Below, piece after piece: positions 35,217 to 43,855 of a DNA stretch of 64,000 nucleotides (within the stretch, counting starts at the first letter, position 1; each line of letters starts with the position of its first letter). The stretch is from the NCBI RefSeq assembly GCF_046195335.1, contig NZ_CP176093.1; one strand, written 5' to 3'. The notes beneath the pieces are model-generated. The model was given only the letters and a program-made list of their open reading frames with translations, was not told where the DNA came from and did no database searches. This DNA comes from Methanospirillum lacunae (lineage in GTDB: Archaea > Halobacteriota > Methanomicrobia > Methanomicrobiales > Methanospirillaceae). Both the position numbers and the translations under genes were made by a program.

Positions 35217-35834
35217 ATGCCCGATGATACAGATACTAGCCGGGTTATAATCCGAGCTTATAAAGGAAGAAGCTCAACCGGAATTAACGGCCTTGATCTT
35301 GCACTTGAAGGTGGATTCATTCCAGGTAGTTCAATCCTTCTTATTGGATCTGCAACATCAGGGGCTGACAGGTTTGCCAGGCAGTTCTGGTCCATATCAC
35401 CAGAAAAACGATCATTTTTCATGATAGATGGATACCTGGAAGAGGGAATGATCGATTCCAGAACCATGCCGTGCTCTGATATTTTTAAGGGAGAGGGAAA
35501 AGGGATAATCGTTGATTCACTCTCTACATTGATCATAAGAGAGGGGATTGAACCAGTTCTTTCAGGAGTATCTTCCTGTCGGCAGTGGATTTCAGATTCA
35601 CATGATCACGCTTTTTTTACTCTGTACCGTGGCCTTCATGAGCTCTATAATGAGATACTTCTGATACGACTCTGTGACGTAGTCATCGAACTACATGAAG
35701 AGATGAGGGGAAATGAGGTTATAAGGGCACTTGAAGTGAAAAAAATTTCTGGGATGCAGCCACCCGGCAGAGTATTGCCATTCATTGTAACCGAGAAAGG
35801 CATTGAACTCTCAACTACATCACGAGTTGTGTAA
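35217..35834 (+). CDS. KaiC/RecA-like protein with degenerate P-loop
   Basis: A 205-residue protein of the KaiC/RadA/FlaH-like RecA superfamily. The family entry motif STGINGLDLALEGGFIPGS is clear at residues 20-38. However, the Walker A position reads GSATSGADR (44-52) instead of G-x4-GK-S/T, so the catalytic Lys is missing. A Walker B-like strand GIIVDSLSTLI and a C-terminal LEVKKISG block are kept. It therefore probably binds nucleotide weakly or not at all and may act as a regulator. Its place opposite the pilus ATPase recalls FlaH/ArlH, which works with the archaellum ATPase; such a role here is inference. Confidence 0.6.
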   Translation: MPDDTDTSRVIIRAYKGRSSTGINGLDLALEGGFIPGSSILLIGSATSGADRFARQFWSISPEKRSFFMIDGYLEEGMIDSRTMPCSDIFKGEGKGIIVDSLSTLIIREGIEPVLSGVSSCRQWISDSHDHAFFTLYRGLHELYNEILLIRLCDVVIELHEEMRGNEVIRALEVKKISGMQPPGRVLPFIVTEKGIELSTTSRVV

Positions 35835-35865
35835 TCTTCAACAAAAGAAGTGACATCACCTGATA

Positions 35866-36222
35866 TCAGATCCAGTCAAACATTTTTTTCTGCCTTACAG
35901 GGCCGGCCTTATCTTTTCCGCCCTTTTGAGAATCTTTTGGGGCAAACCGGGTGTTTATATCTGCAAAATCGATAACACTCTCTTCCTCGATCATGCGTTC
36001 TTCTGCAAGGATGATACCAGAGTTATCAGTCTTAGAGGATCGGAATGCATTACTTTCTACCTGATTCACGGCAGGATCTGATTCAATACTTCCAAACTCT
36101 TCACTCATCTCTTCATCGGAAGAGAAATCACGCTCTTCACGGGAGAGAAGAAAATCAATGAAAGCCTCTGCTGCATTCTGAGCTGCTGGGTTCAGTCTTT
36201 GAAACTTCTCTTCAATACTCAT
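35866..36222 (-). CDS. Small acidic protein of unknown function
   Basis: A 118-residue protein I do not recognise. The first 30 residues look helical (SIEEKFQRLNPAAQNAAEAF). A strongly acidic, probably disordered middle part follows, and a basic C-terminus ends in KKMFDWI. There is no signal peptide or membrane segment. It starts 3 nt after the class II aldolase stop and so belongs to the same operon as aldolase, F420H2:NADP oxidoreductase and thioredoxin. The conserved-looking hydrophobic ends and the acidic linker suggest an adaptor, but no function can be given. Confidence 0.6.
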   Translation of the reverse strand: MSIEEKFQRLNPAAQNAAEAFIDFLLSREERDFSSDEEMSEEFGSIESDPAVNQVESNAFRSSKTDNSGIILAEERMIEEESVIDFADINTRFAPKDSQKGGKDKAGPVRQKKMFDWI

Positions 36223-36225
36223 GTT

Positions 36226-36780
36226 CTACCCCTGGAACGATCGTGTGAGCGAGAGAACACGGCATGCATGTTCTCCAAGAGAGGTGAAGAGGTAACCCTC
36301 CTCAATTGTCTTGCCTGCTGCAAATGTCCCATGACCCCGGGCAATGCAGAGCGGCGAGAGTGCAAGACATTCGGCAATATCTTCAGCGAGCTCCTGTGTT
36401 CCAGGTTCGCCATGAGCAATTGGAATGATAGGACAGAACATCTTTCCTTCACTATCAAGAGGAACCACTTCATCAAGCATGAGAGATGCAGCGATCGCAT
36501 AAGGAGGATGAGCATGGACAATAGCACGATGCCTTGTATTCTGGTATACTGCCCGGTGAACACGCCACTCACTGGATGCTGTTTTTGAAACTTCTCCAGA
36601 CATTGGAGCGTAAACCAATTCTCCCGGATCATCCAGATAAGAACCGGTTCTGGTTATTAAAAACCCGTCATCCTCTGTTTTGACGCTCATATTACCGAAG
36701 TTAGCACCGACAAGATGCTCAACAACCAGCCGGTTGCCGAACCTCTTGAAATCAGCACTCACCTCTTCTCCTGATACCAT
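36226..36780 (-). CDS. Class II aldolase, fuculose-1-phosphate aldolase-like
   Basis: A 184-residue zinc aldolase/epimerase family member. Visible active-site blocks are NFGNMSVK (phosphate site), a metal-binding His pair in IVHAHPPYAIA, and a third His in IARGHGTFAAG. Archaeal homologues (the MJ1418 type) cleave fuculose-1-phosphate-like sugars to lactaldehyde, a source of lactate for coenzyme F420. The neighbour gene for F420H2:NADP oxidoreductase makes that connection attractive, although lactaldehyde production is not demonstrated. The gene is 18 nt downstream of the oxidoreductase. Confidence 0.85.
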   Translation of the reverse strand: MVSGEEVSADFKRFGNRLVVEHLVGANFGNMSVKTEDDGFLITRTGSYLDDPGELVYAPMSGEVSKTASSEWRVHRAVYQNTRHRAIVHAHPPYAIAASLMLDEVVPLDSEGKMFCPIIPIAHGEPGTQELAEDIAECLALSPLCIARGHGTFAAGKTIEEGYLFTSLGEHACRVLSLTRSFQG

Positions 36781-36798
36781 AAATTTACCTGATAATAA

Positions 36799-37449
36799 TC
36801 AGACGAATCTGACCCCAACGTCTTTCATATGATTACACTTGGCGATATTATTCACCAGGGCAGTCAGACCCTCAATGACTGGTGACATCGTGAGCGGACC
36901 AGCATCATATGATTTGAGCAGGGAGATTCTATCGATCATATCCATAACAATGAGTTTGGATTCTTCATCATCACCGCATACTGCAACTGAATATTCCAGT
37001 TCTCCATCGATGTCACGCCACCGGTTTCCTGCAATATTGTTGAATGCGACGCAGAGACGGGTTGATTCGGGAAGAATCTTCTTCAGGTGAAGAGCAGCAG
37101 ATCCCTCTGTAGGAGGAATATACTCAAAGAAATCGTGCTTTTCCATGGGATTGATTGGACTTATCACAATCTTCCCTTCAAGACCATGGAGCCCTGCAAT
37201 CGTTGAATCAAGATGCTTGTATGGGATAGCCAGGATAATTACATCCGCTCCATCCACAACCTCCTGGTTTGTAAGGCCTCTGACAGTACAGGACAACCCG
37301 TTATCATCGGCATATCTCAAACAAGACTCGCAGGTATCTTGTGCCTTCTCAATTTCTCGCGAGCCTACCAGTACGTCATAGATCCGGGACAGGCGCATCG
37401 CCATTCCCTCGCCGATCTTACCAGTTCCCCCGACGATCCCTATCTTCAC
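36799..37449 (-). CDS. npdG: F420H2:NADP+ oxidoreductase
   Basis: A 216-residue protein that transfers hydride between reduced F420 and NADP+, supplying NADPH for biosynthesis. The N-terminal Rossmann motif is IVGGTGKIGEGMAMRLS, followed by VGSREIEKA, where Ser-Arg contacts the NADP 2'-phosphate. Further blocks are DVIILAIPYKHLDS and VISPINPMEK, and the C-terminal LTMSPVIEGLTALVNNI. Length and motifs match archaeal Fno. It lies one base from the thioredoxin gene, indicating co-transcription in the order trx-npdG-aldolase-acidic protein. Confidence 0.92.
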   Translation of the reverse strand: MKIGIVGGTGKIGEGMAMRLSRIYDVLVGSREIEKAQDTCESCLRYADDNGLSCTVRGLTNQEVVDGADVIILAIPYKHLDSTIAGLHGLEGKIVISPINPMEKHDFFEYIPPTEGSAALHLKKILPESTRLCVAFNNIAGNRWRDIDGELEYSVAVCGDDEESKLIVMDMIDRISLLKSYDAGPLTMSPVIEGLTALVNNIAKCNHMKDVGVRFV

Positions 37450-37450
37450 G

Positions 37451-37723
37451 TTACTCCACCAGTGGTTTCAGTATAGATGCCAGGGTCTCTGCATCGGTAA
37501 CTCCCTGGATCTTCTGCACCAGGAGACCATCTTTTTCGATAATGATAGTAGGAACTACAGATATCTGGTACTTCTGGGCTTCTGCCATGTGTTGATCAAC
37601 GTCGAGTTTCTTGATCTCCACCTTGTCACCCATCATGCCTTTGAGTTCCTCAATGATCGGGCCCATTCTTTTACACGGTCCGCACCACTCAGCGAAAAAG
37701 TCGATTAGGATCGGTTTTGCCAT
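37451..37723 (-). CDS. trxA: Thioredoxin
   Basis: A 90-residue thioredoxin with the canonical active site FFAEWCGPCKRM and the cis-proline segment ISVVPTIII. It is a small dithiol reductant of the cytosol, and a potential reductant for the thioredoxin-type arsenate reductase in this window. It is the first gene of the operon with npdG. No thioredoxin reductase is next to it, so the electron source is not visible. Confidence 0.93.
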   Translation of the reverse strand: MAKPILIDFFAEWCGPCKRMGPIIEELKGMMGDKVEIKKLDVDQHMAEAQKYQISVVPTIIIEKDGLLVQKIQGVTDAETLASILKPLVE

Positions 37724-37750
37724 AATGATAACCTAATCAGAAATTGCGTT

Positions 37751-37757
37751 AAAAAAA
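37751..37757 (-). terminator. Oligo-T run after secD
   Basis: On the minus strand seven T residues lie 22 nt after the secD stop and before the thioredoxin gene. They are a candidate archaeal terminator that separates secFD from the trx operon. Confidence 0.4.
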
Positions 37758-37778
37758 CAGATAAAAGTATGGTATTGG

Positions 37779-39233
37779 TTATTTGGAGAGGATAGCCATG
37801 ATTATATGACCGTATGCCGGTCTCGTAACCAGTACTCCTACCAGAACACCAAGGATGGTGACAACGGCAAACCCACGTAGTGTTGAGAGATCCATAAGTG
37901 CGAGAGGGAGCATGGCGATAAATACCGTTGCTGCAGAGGCGATGATGATCCCAAGTGCCCGTTTCAACCGTTTAAGGTAGATATTTGGTGAGGGAACTTT
38001 CCCCTCGTGAAGAATCTCATCAGTCAGGATAACCAGCTGATCGATACCAGTACCAAGCACTGCAATCAGCCCCGCAATAGTGGCAAGATCGAGCTGGAGG
38101 AAGAATGACGTGATAGCCAGCAGGATGATAACCTCTGAAGCATTGATCAGAACCATCGGGAGCACAATAGCTGGCTCGTGATACCTGACCAGGATACTGA
38201 TTCCAACTGCAACCAGGGCAAAGATACCTGCAATTACGCACCACATCTTGAACTGGCCACCAAGCTCTGGAGATACAGAACCTGAACCTGCTATCTTAAC
38301 TTCTACCGGGAGTGCACCGTTACGAAGGTGAATCTCAAGATTTTTTGCATCCTCTTTTCCTTTGTCACCAGCACCGGTTGAAGCAACCAGATTCGGGCTT
38401 GCACGGCTCTGGAGGGTTCCTGCAAGGTCTGGTGAGAGCGGAGCGCTATATACCATCTTACCGTCAAGCATCATTGCTAGGTTGTGATTTGATGGATCCT
38501 TGACTGCACCATACTTGATTGCAGCCTGTCTGAACTCTTCCGCTCCTTCAGGACTGAGTGCAAACGAGACACCCCAACTGTTACTGTTTGGCGGGTTCTG
38601 TGACGGGTTGGCAACACTCTCAATTGAGTCACCAAACACAACATGCTCGGTTTCGTTTCCAGTGGTTACAACCCGAATCTCGAATTTACCCTGTTTACCA
38701 ACGATCTCCTGAGCCTGACTCATTGATACGCCGGCCATCTCTATCCTGATGTACCTGCTAACTCCGTTCAGGCCGGTGATTACGTAAGTCTTGGCATCAC
38801 GAGTACCAAGGCTGTTAATCTTGTTCTCAAGGATACGTTTGATATCATCAGCAGTTTCCTTGGAAACACCCTGGCTGTATGAGACCAATTCAGTCTTGTT
38901 CTCACTGAAGATCTGACGCAGTTCATCTTCAGGCACCAGTTTACGTATTTCTATTTTATCTGTGCCCACAAGTGAGACATCAGCATTGAGCTTTTTACTC
39001 AGATCAGATACAAACTGATCCACCGGCTGACTGGTCTTGAATGTTACAACTGCTGACTGGAACTCGAGCTGAATCCAGGATCCTCCAGACAGATCCAGAC
39101 CAAACTGGAGGTTTGTCTGAATTCCGTTTGGGCCTGGATGTGGGAATATAACGATGATAGAGGCTATTATGAGTATGAGATAGATGGCTACCCTGTAGTC
39201 CTTGAGTGTCGTCTTGAGTTTCTCAGTATCCAT
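37779..39233 (-). CDS. secD: Protein-export membrane protein SecD
   Basis: A 484-residue subunit of the SecDF complex, which uses the proton gradient to pull proteins out of the Sec translocon. A first helix at about 15-33 is followed by FGLDLSGGSWIQLEF (conserved D-L-x-G-G), then a large external P1 domain up to about residue 320. Five helices close the chain, with blocks VGISILVRYHEPA, AVLGTGIDQLVIL (in place of the bacterial GVDANV) and FAVVTILGVLVGVLVTRPAY. It follows secF directly, with adjacent stop and start codons. Confidence 0.92.
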   Translation of the reverse strand: MDTEKLKTTLKDYRVAIYLILIIASIIVIFPHPGPNGIQTNLQFGLDLSGGSWIQLEFQSAVVTFKTSQPVDQFVSDLSKKLNADVSLVGTDKIEIRKLVPEDELRQIFSENKTELVSYSQGVSKETADDIKRILENKINSLGTRDAKTYVITGLNGVSRYIRIEMAGVSMSQAQEIVGKQGKFEIRVVTTGNETEHVVFGDSIESVANPSQNPPNSNSWGVSFALSPEGAEEFRQAAIKYGAVKDPSNHNLAMMLDGKMVYSAPLSPDLAGTLQSRASPNLVASTGAGDKGKEDAKNLEIHLRNGALPVEVKIAGSGSVSPELGGQFKMWCVIAGIFALVAVGISILVRYHEPAIVLPMVLINASEVIILLAITSFFLQLDLATIAGLIAVLGTGIDQLVILTDEILHEGKVPSPNIYLKRLKRALGIIIASAATVFIAMLPLALMDLSTLRGFAVVTILGVLVGVLVTRPAYGHIIMAILSK

Positions 39234-40115
39234 TTATGCACCTCCACGAAGGGTTGAGGAGAGTTTGCTTTTCCCCTTAGTGGCATACCATTTCAGAATA
39301 CCAACATTGGTCAGCCAGGTGTTCATTACATCAAAAATAAGGCCAATCAGCAGAACCTGAGACATCACGTGAATGATCTCAATTCCCCCGATCCATGAGA
39401 CCACCCACATCGCAAAGACGGCACAAAACGCTGTGGAGGTCATGATGATACCGGTAATAAATGCCCCATGGACTTTATCATCAAACTTACCCTGTCTTTT
39501 CAGAACCCTTGAGGTCAGTAAAATATCGCTGTCCACAGAATAACCAATCAGCATCAGGAGTGCTGCAGTTGTTCCGAGGGAGAGTTGGATCCCAAGGAGG
39601 TTCATAACCGCAGCTGCCATGGTCATGTCAGCAAAAGCTGAAATAACCACTGCTGCAGATGGAACAAAGGTCCGGAAGATCAGGAAAACGACGATTGACA
39701 TACCGATAAAGGAGATGATCAACGCAAAGGCCGCCTGATCCTGAAGGGTCTTTCCAAATGAGGAGCCAATCTGATCAATCTTGGCACCATTGTATTTACT
39801 CTCAATCAACTTATTCAGGGAGAGGACCTTATCGTCACTCATCGTATCAAACTTGAGATATTTCCCCTGATTGATCCCTTCCTCAACACTGATGAGAGGA
39901 TAGTCTGCAAACATGGCTTTGAGTTGATCTGCGGTATCATCGGTAACAATAGTCACCCCGATACCTCCAGTAAACTCCATGCCGGGTTTAATCGGAAGCC
40001 CGGTGTGAATAAAAGTCATCCCCACGATAACCAGCGAAAGAGCAAGCACTATCATTGGGAATGTGCAGAGTTTCGCAGGAGAGGAGGAGCTGATATCGTA
40101 TTTGAAAAAACCCAT
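39234..40115 (-). CDS. secF: Protein-export membrane protein SecF
   Basis: A 293-residue SecF. It has an N-terminal helix, the GMEFTGGIGVTI block (D-x-x-G-G variant), an external domain, and five C-terminal helices including LMLIGYSVDSDILLTSRVLK, the SecF signature. In this archaeal arrangement secF precedes secD. The abundance of exported proteins in the window fits an active Sec system. It is divergent from the DUF2551 gene over 102 bp. Confidence 0.92.
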   Translation of the reverse strand: MGFFKYDISSSSPAKLCTFPMIVLALSLVIVGMTFIHTGLPIKPGMEFTGGIGVTIVTDDTADQLKAMFADYPLISVEEGINQGKYLKFDTMSDDKVLSLNKLIESKYNGAKIDQIGSSFGKTLQDQAAFALIISFIGMSIVVFLIFRTFVPSAAVVISAFADMTMAAAVMNLLGIQLSLGTTAALLMLIGYSVDSDILLTSRVLKRQGKFDDKVHGAFITGIIMTSTAFCAVFAMWVVSWIGGIEIIHVMSQVLLIGLIFDVMNTWLTNVGILKWYATKGKSKLSSTLRGGA

Positions 40116-40217
40116 ACATTACTGAGTTGGGTTCGTATAGAGATTAAACCATTAGCCTTCTGCGCGGAGAGGAGCCGTTTAATCATCAGAAATACAAGAG
40201 AAGAAACCATTTAGCCG

Positions 40218-40637
40218 ATGTTCCAGATACCTCGGATTATGACTGATCAGGATGAGCGCCATGATATTGTTGAGGAGCGCCTTAGGTCCTGGCTCGCCGG
40301 GGATGATGAGGGAATCCGGTACGCAATGCTCAGAATCTTTCTAAACCACAATGACCTCTCGATTCAGGAGATATACGAAAAATTATCTCTTTCGTTCAGG
40401 ACAAGTTATCATTCAGTATCAGGTATGATCGGAATTGTATCATCTAGGATAGGGATATTGGTAGGAACACGTAGTGACCGTGACCGGTGTCGCATCTACC
40501 GTCTGCGTGAGAAACATACCCCAATTGTGCGCAGGATTATCTCATCCCACTGTGGAAGACCAGAGCAGACACCTTCTTCAGATCCTCATCAGAAGCATTT
40601 TTTCCCTGACCGTCTGACCTGTCTGGAAGATGTCTGA
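40218..40637 (+). CDS. DUF2551-like protein
   Basis: A 139-residue protein, probably of the DUF2551 family of methanogens. Residues 15-95 look like a winged helix (GIRYAMLRIFLNHNDLSIQE, then SFRTSYHSVSGMIGIVSSRIG), followed by a basic linker and a polar tail. A DNA- or RNA-binding role is suggested by the fold pattern only. ATG 40218 and ATG 40239 (MTDQDERH) are alternative starts. It overlaps the next gene by 8 nt and leads a tightly packed plus-strand block that includes archease and RtcB. Confidence 0.65.
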   Translation: MFQIPRIMTDQDERHDIVEERLRSWLAGDDEGIRYAMLRIFLNHNDLSIQEIYEKLSLSFRTSYHSVSGMIGIVSSRIGILVGTRSDRDRCRIYRLREKHTPIVRRIISSHCGRPEQTPSSDPHQKHFFPDRLTCLEDV

Positions 40638-40923
40638 TCTCTACACCGGAACCCAAGTGGATGCCGGAGCACACTCTGTCTTCATCGATGATGACGTAAT
40701 CGCCTATATTAATAAGCGAAATACCAATTTCCGAATCTCAACTTCCTGTGGTGGTCCAGTTCTGCTACCTGTCTCATACAAACCTGCTAAGCCTACTGAT
40801 ATTACGCTTAAAGCAGGAGACCACCTTATTTACATCTCAATGTACCAGGCACGGTACATCGATCATATTCACATGGATATGATTCCCTATCACCTCGAAT
40901 CTATGATCGAAGGTTCTACCTGA
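40630..40923 (+). CDS. Conserved small protein, unknown function
   Basis: A 97-residue protein without a recognised family. It is a compact, probably all-beta protein: VFIDDDVIAYINKR, then ISTSCGGPVLLPVSYKP and ITLKAGDHLIYISMYQARYI. It contains a single Cys in the STSCGG turn. There is no signal peptide or transmembrane part. Its start overlaps the DUF2551 gene and its stop is 2 nt before archease, so translation is coupled to the RNA-ligase genes. Confidence 0.65.
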   Translation: MSDLYTGTQVDAGAHSVFIDDDVIAYINKRNTNFRISTSCGGPVLLPVSYKPAKPTDITLKAGDHLIYISMYQARYIDHIHMDMIPYHLESMIEGST

Positions 40924-40925
40924 TT

Positions 40926-41333
40926 ATGCCCTATGAAGAGCGTGAACATACCGCTGACATCCTGATGCACGTCTGGGCACAGGATATACCGACGCTCTTT
41001 GAAGAATGTGGGCACGCTCTTATGGCTGTCATGTACCAGGGTTCTGCCCGCCCTGATTGCACTTACTCTTTTACTGTTACGGGTATCGATCATGAACAAA
41101 TACTCCAGGCTTTTCTCTCTGAACTTCTCTGTCTTACCGAGACCGAAAATGTCGTCTTCTCTGAGATCGCTGTGAGTTTGAACGAGGGAGGCCTGACTGC
41201 CAGGCTTTCAGGAGAGCCGTTTGATCGAAAGATTCATGGAGGTGGGAGTGAAGTGAAAGGAATATCATTTTCAGGCCTGTCTATCAGCAGACAGAACGAT
41301 GAGTATGTACTGGATATATTGTTCGATGTGTGA
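40926..41333 (+). CDS. Archease, RtcB activator
   Basis: A 135-residue archease. It accelerates guanylylation of the tRNA ligase RtcB and allows multiple turnovers. The family's N-terminal block is EEREHTADILMHVWA, with the metal-binding His-Thr-Ala-Asp; the C-terminal HGGGSEVKGISFSGLSI and the acidic end VLDILFDV are typical. It directly precedes rtcB, whose GTG start overlaps its stop (GTGA). The pairing confirms both assignments. Confidence 0.92.
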   Translation: MPYEEREHTADILMHVWAQDIPTLFEECGHALMAVMYQGSARPDCTYSFTVTGIDHEQILQAFLSELLCLTETENVVFSEIAVSLNEGGLTARLSGEPFDRKIHGGGSEVKGISFSGLSISRQNDEYVLDILFDV

Positions 41334-42775
41334 GTCCTTCAATGATTAATGGTTTAAAGCGGACCGGTGATCTCGAGTGGGAGGTTCCGATAGGATTTAT
41401 AGAAGGAATGAGAGTGCCTGGCAGGTTTTTCCTCTCTGAAAACCTGACAGCAACACTTGAGGAAGGAGCGGTTACACAATTGGCCAATGTTGCAACCATG
41501 CCGGGTATTATCAGGCATTCACTCGCAATGCCTGACATTCACTGGGGATATGGATTTCCCATCGGAGGTGTTGCAGCATTTGATTACGATACCGGCGTGA
41601 TCTCACCGGGAGGTGTCGGGTTTGACATCAATTGCGGAGTAAGGCTGCTTACTACCCCGCTCACAATCAACGATATCACGAAGAAAAAGGAGATCCTGGA
41701 TCAACTCTATGATGCAGTGCCTGTCGGGGTCGGAGCCCGGTCCTCACTTCGACTCTCTCCAAAACAACTTGATGAGATGATGATCCATGGATCTACATGG
41801 GCTGTTGAGGAAGGATTCGGAACGAAGGAGGATGTTGCCCACTGCGAAGAGGGAGGGAGTATGAAGGGGGCAGACCCCTCTCATGTCTCACAAAAAGCAC
41901 GGTCACGAGGAGTACCACAGAGTGGAACCCTTGGGGCAGGTAACCATTTTCTTGAAATTCAGGTTGCATCCGAGATTTGCGATCCTGAAGCGGCAAAAGT
42001 ATTCGGAGTCGAAGCAGGACAGATCTGTATTATGGTCCACTGTGGATCACGAGGATTGGGTCACCAGGTCTGCACAGACCATCTTCAGATTCTGGAACGG
42101 GCAGTAGATAAGTATCACATCAGCCTGCCGGACAGGCAACTCGCGTGTGCCCCCTTGACATCACCAGAAGGGAGAGCATATTTTGGAGGAATGGCTGCAT
42201 CTGCGAACTATGCCTGGGCAAACCGGCAGGTGATCACCCATCAGATCCGTAACGTCCTCGCAAAATGCTGTGGGATTGGATACGATGATATCAAGTTAGT
42301 CTATGATGTGGCCCACAATGTAGCTAAGATAGAGGAACACGTTGTCGATGGGAAACTGACAAAGGTCTGCGTTCACCGTAAAGGCGCAACCAGGGCATTC
42401 GGTCCGGGATGCCCCGATGTCCCCCATGATTACTCAAAGATAGGTCAGCCAGTCATTATTCCAGGAAGCATGGGTTCCTCATCATACCTCCTGAAAGGAA
42501 CAGATGAGGCAATGATGCGGACCTTCGGGTCCACCTGCCACGGAGCCGGACGGATCCTATCGCGCTCCCAGGCAAAAAAGACCATAAAAGGTAGCCAGGT
42601 GAGGGAAAGTCTTGGCCGTGAAGGAATCATGGTGAAGGCCCCTCATGATGGAGCCATAGCAGAGGAAGCACCTGGAGCATACAAGTCAAGTAGTGAGGTT
42701 GTCTCGGTTGTTGACAGGCTTGGAATCTCGCGGCTTGTTGTACGGTTCGAACCACTCGGAGTCATCAAGGGATAG
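41330..42775 (+). CDS. rtcB: RNA-splicing ligase RtcB
   Basis: A 481-residue 3'-phosphate/5'-OH RNA ligase that joins tRNA exons after splicing. Manganese-binding Cys102 lies in VGFDINCGVRLL; other metal-site blocks are GTLGAGNHFLEIQ and MVHCGSRGLGHQ. The guanylylated His is in the block VHRKGATRAFGPG, and GSMGSSSYLLKG follows. No intein is present, although RtcB is a frequent intein host. The start is GTG 41330 by overlap with archease, or ATG 41342 (MINGLKRT). Confidence 0.94.
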   Translation: MSPSMINGLKRTGDLEWEVPIGFIEGMRVPGRFFLSENLTATLEEGAVTQLANVATMPGIIRHSLAMPDIHWGYGFPIGGVAAFDYDTGVISPGGVGFDINCGVRLLTTPLTINDITKKKEILDQLYDAVPVGVGARSSLRLSPKQLDEMMIHGSTWAVEEGFGTKEDVAHCEEGGSMKGADPSHVSQKARSRGVPQSGTLGAGNHFLEIQVASEICDPEAAKVFGVEAGQICIMVHCGSRGLGHQVCTDHLQILERAVDKYHISLPDRQLACAPLTSPEGRAYFGGMAASANYAWANRQVITHQIRNVLAKCCGIGYDDIKLVYDVAHNVAKIEEHVVDGKLTKVCVHRKGATRAFGPGCPDVPHDYSKIGQPVIIPGSMGSSSYLLKGTDEAMMRTFGSTCHGAGRILSRSQAKKTIKGSQVRESLGREGIMVKAPHDGAIAEEAPGAYKSSSEVVSVVDRLGISRLVVRFEPLGVIKG

Positions 42776-42777
42776 CC

Positions 42778-43398
42778 ATGACTGGACGGGTTGGAATCAT
42801 ATGGGACAGTCCGACCATGTTCACCCGTCTCATAGAGGACTGTGGCTTTACTGCTGAGCTGGTCACCCCCCATCTGCTCGCAGCACCCTTTTTCCGAAGA
42901 ACATTCTCATCTGTAATTATTCCCGGAGGGTTCGCCAACCCCGCATACTCTTCAGTCATTCCTGCATTACGGGCATGTGAAGGCAGAATACGTCGGTTTA
43001 TCCAGGGAGGAGGAACACTCATAGCATTTGGCGCAGGTATCGATCGTCCGGATGTATATGATTGGCTTCCAGTGATAATTCAATATAGATTCGGGTTCTC
43101 TGAAGGGAAACCAGAAGACAGGGATGATCATCCCCTCAACTGTATTATCGAGGATTATCCGGAAACAATTTCTATTGATGGTGATTTTCAGATCCCAGAC
43201 ACAGAAACTGACGCTCATATTCAGGGCTATAGACCTGACAAACAAGGGCCGGCAGTCAGGATGAGAATGCGGGGGGCTCCGGTTTTGGTAGAATACTCGC
43301 TCGGCGCAGGTAGGATCATCCTGACAAGCCTCCATGAATACCCTTCCAGAAGATTTCTGCGCGATATTTGCCGGACCGAGGGCGAAACCTTATTGTAG
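42778..43398 (+). CDS. Glutamine amidotransferase-like protein, possible BPL_N type
   Basis: A 206-residue protein with a class I amidotransferase-like flavodoxin fold: VGIIWDSPTMFTRLI, SSVIIPGGFANPAYSS and a glycine-rich GGGTLIAFGAGIDRP at the nucleophile elbow. The elbow has Ala where amidotransferases have Cys, so it is unlikely to hydrolyse glutamine. The pattern resembles the N-terminal domain of eukaryotic biotin-protein ligases (BPL_N). That link is supported only by its place two genes before birA; a different ligand-binding role is possible. It starts 2 nt after rtcB. Confidence 0.6.
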   Translation: MTGRVGIIWDSPTMFTRLIEDCGFTAELVTPHLLAAPFFRRTFSSVIIPGGFANPAYSSVIPALRACEGRIRRFIQGGGTLIAFGAGIDRPDVYDWLPVIIQYRFGFSEGKPEDRDDHPLNCIIEDYPETISIDGDFQIPDTETDAHIQGYRPDKQGPAVRMRMRGAPVLVEYSLGAGRIILTSLHEYPSRRFLRDICRTEGETLL

Positions 43399-43428
43399 CT
43401 GCATGCGAGGGAAATATGAGGGATATCG

Positions 43429-43851
43429 ATGGACCACTATATCATATCGGCTGATGCAACAGCCGAAGATCTCATCCCCATCTGCTTGTCAATCCACGAG
43501 ATTGTCGGCAGACTTCCGGTGACTGCAAAAGCTCGTAACACTCCAGGCGTCAGAATTGAGGAGGGAGTTGTTATTGATCGTGCATACCTGGGCCCTGTAC
43601 TGGATGAGGTTCTCTCCTCAAACAAGGTCATAAAAAAGACCCCGAAAACCGGACCATACAAAGGGGTCCCGGTCATCGTTGCCCCGGTCCGGGACAAATC
43701 AGGAGATTCCATTGCAGCTATCGGTCTCGTCGATATCACTGGCATTTTTGACCTTGCCACACTCATGGAACATCAGACCATGATCCTAAAACAAGTCTGC
43801 GGAAAGGATCCTTGTCCGCTTCCATCAGAACAGATCAACGCTAAACGGTGA
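43429..43851 (+). CDS. DUF2111-like protein
   Basis: A 140-residue protein resembling DUF2111, a family found in methanogens. It reads as a PAS/GAF-like alpha-beta fold: IHEIVGRLPVTAKARNTPGV, VIDRAYLGPVLDEVL, then APVRDKSGDSIAAIGLVDIT. The C-terminus has two cysteines (CGKDPCP). The function is unknown. GAGGGATATC before ATG 43429 may act as the ribosome-binding site. It is 4 nt before birA and presumably co-transcribed. Confidence 0.65.
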   Translation: MDHYIISADATAEDLIPICLSIHEIVGRLPVTAKARNTPGVRIEEGVVIDRAYLGPVLDEVLSSNKVIKKTPKTGPYKGVPVIVAPVRDKSGDSIAAIGLVDITGIFDLATLMEHQTMILKQVCGKDPCPLPSEQINAKR

Positions 43852-43855
43852 ACGT

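Noticed and set aside
41330..42775. Possible intein in RtcB
   Set aside because: The ligase has its normal length and all active-site blocks are uninterrupted.
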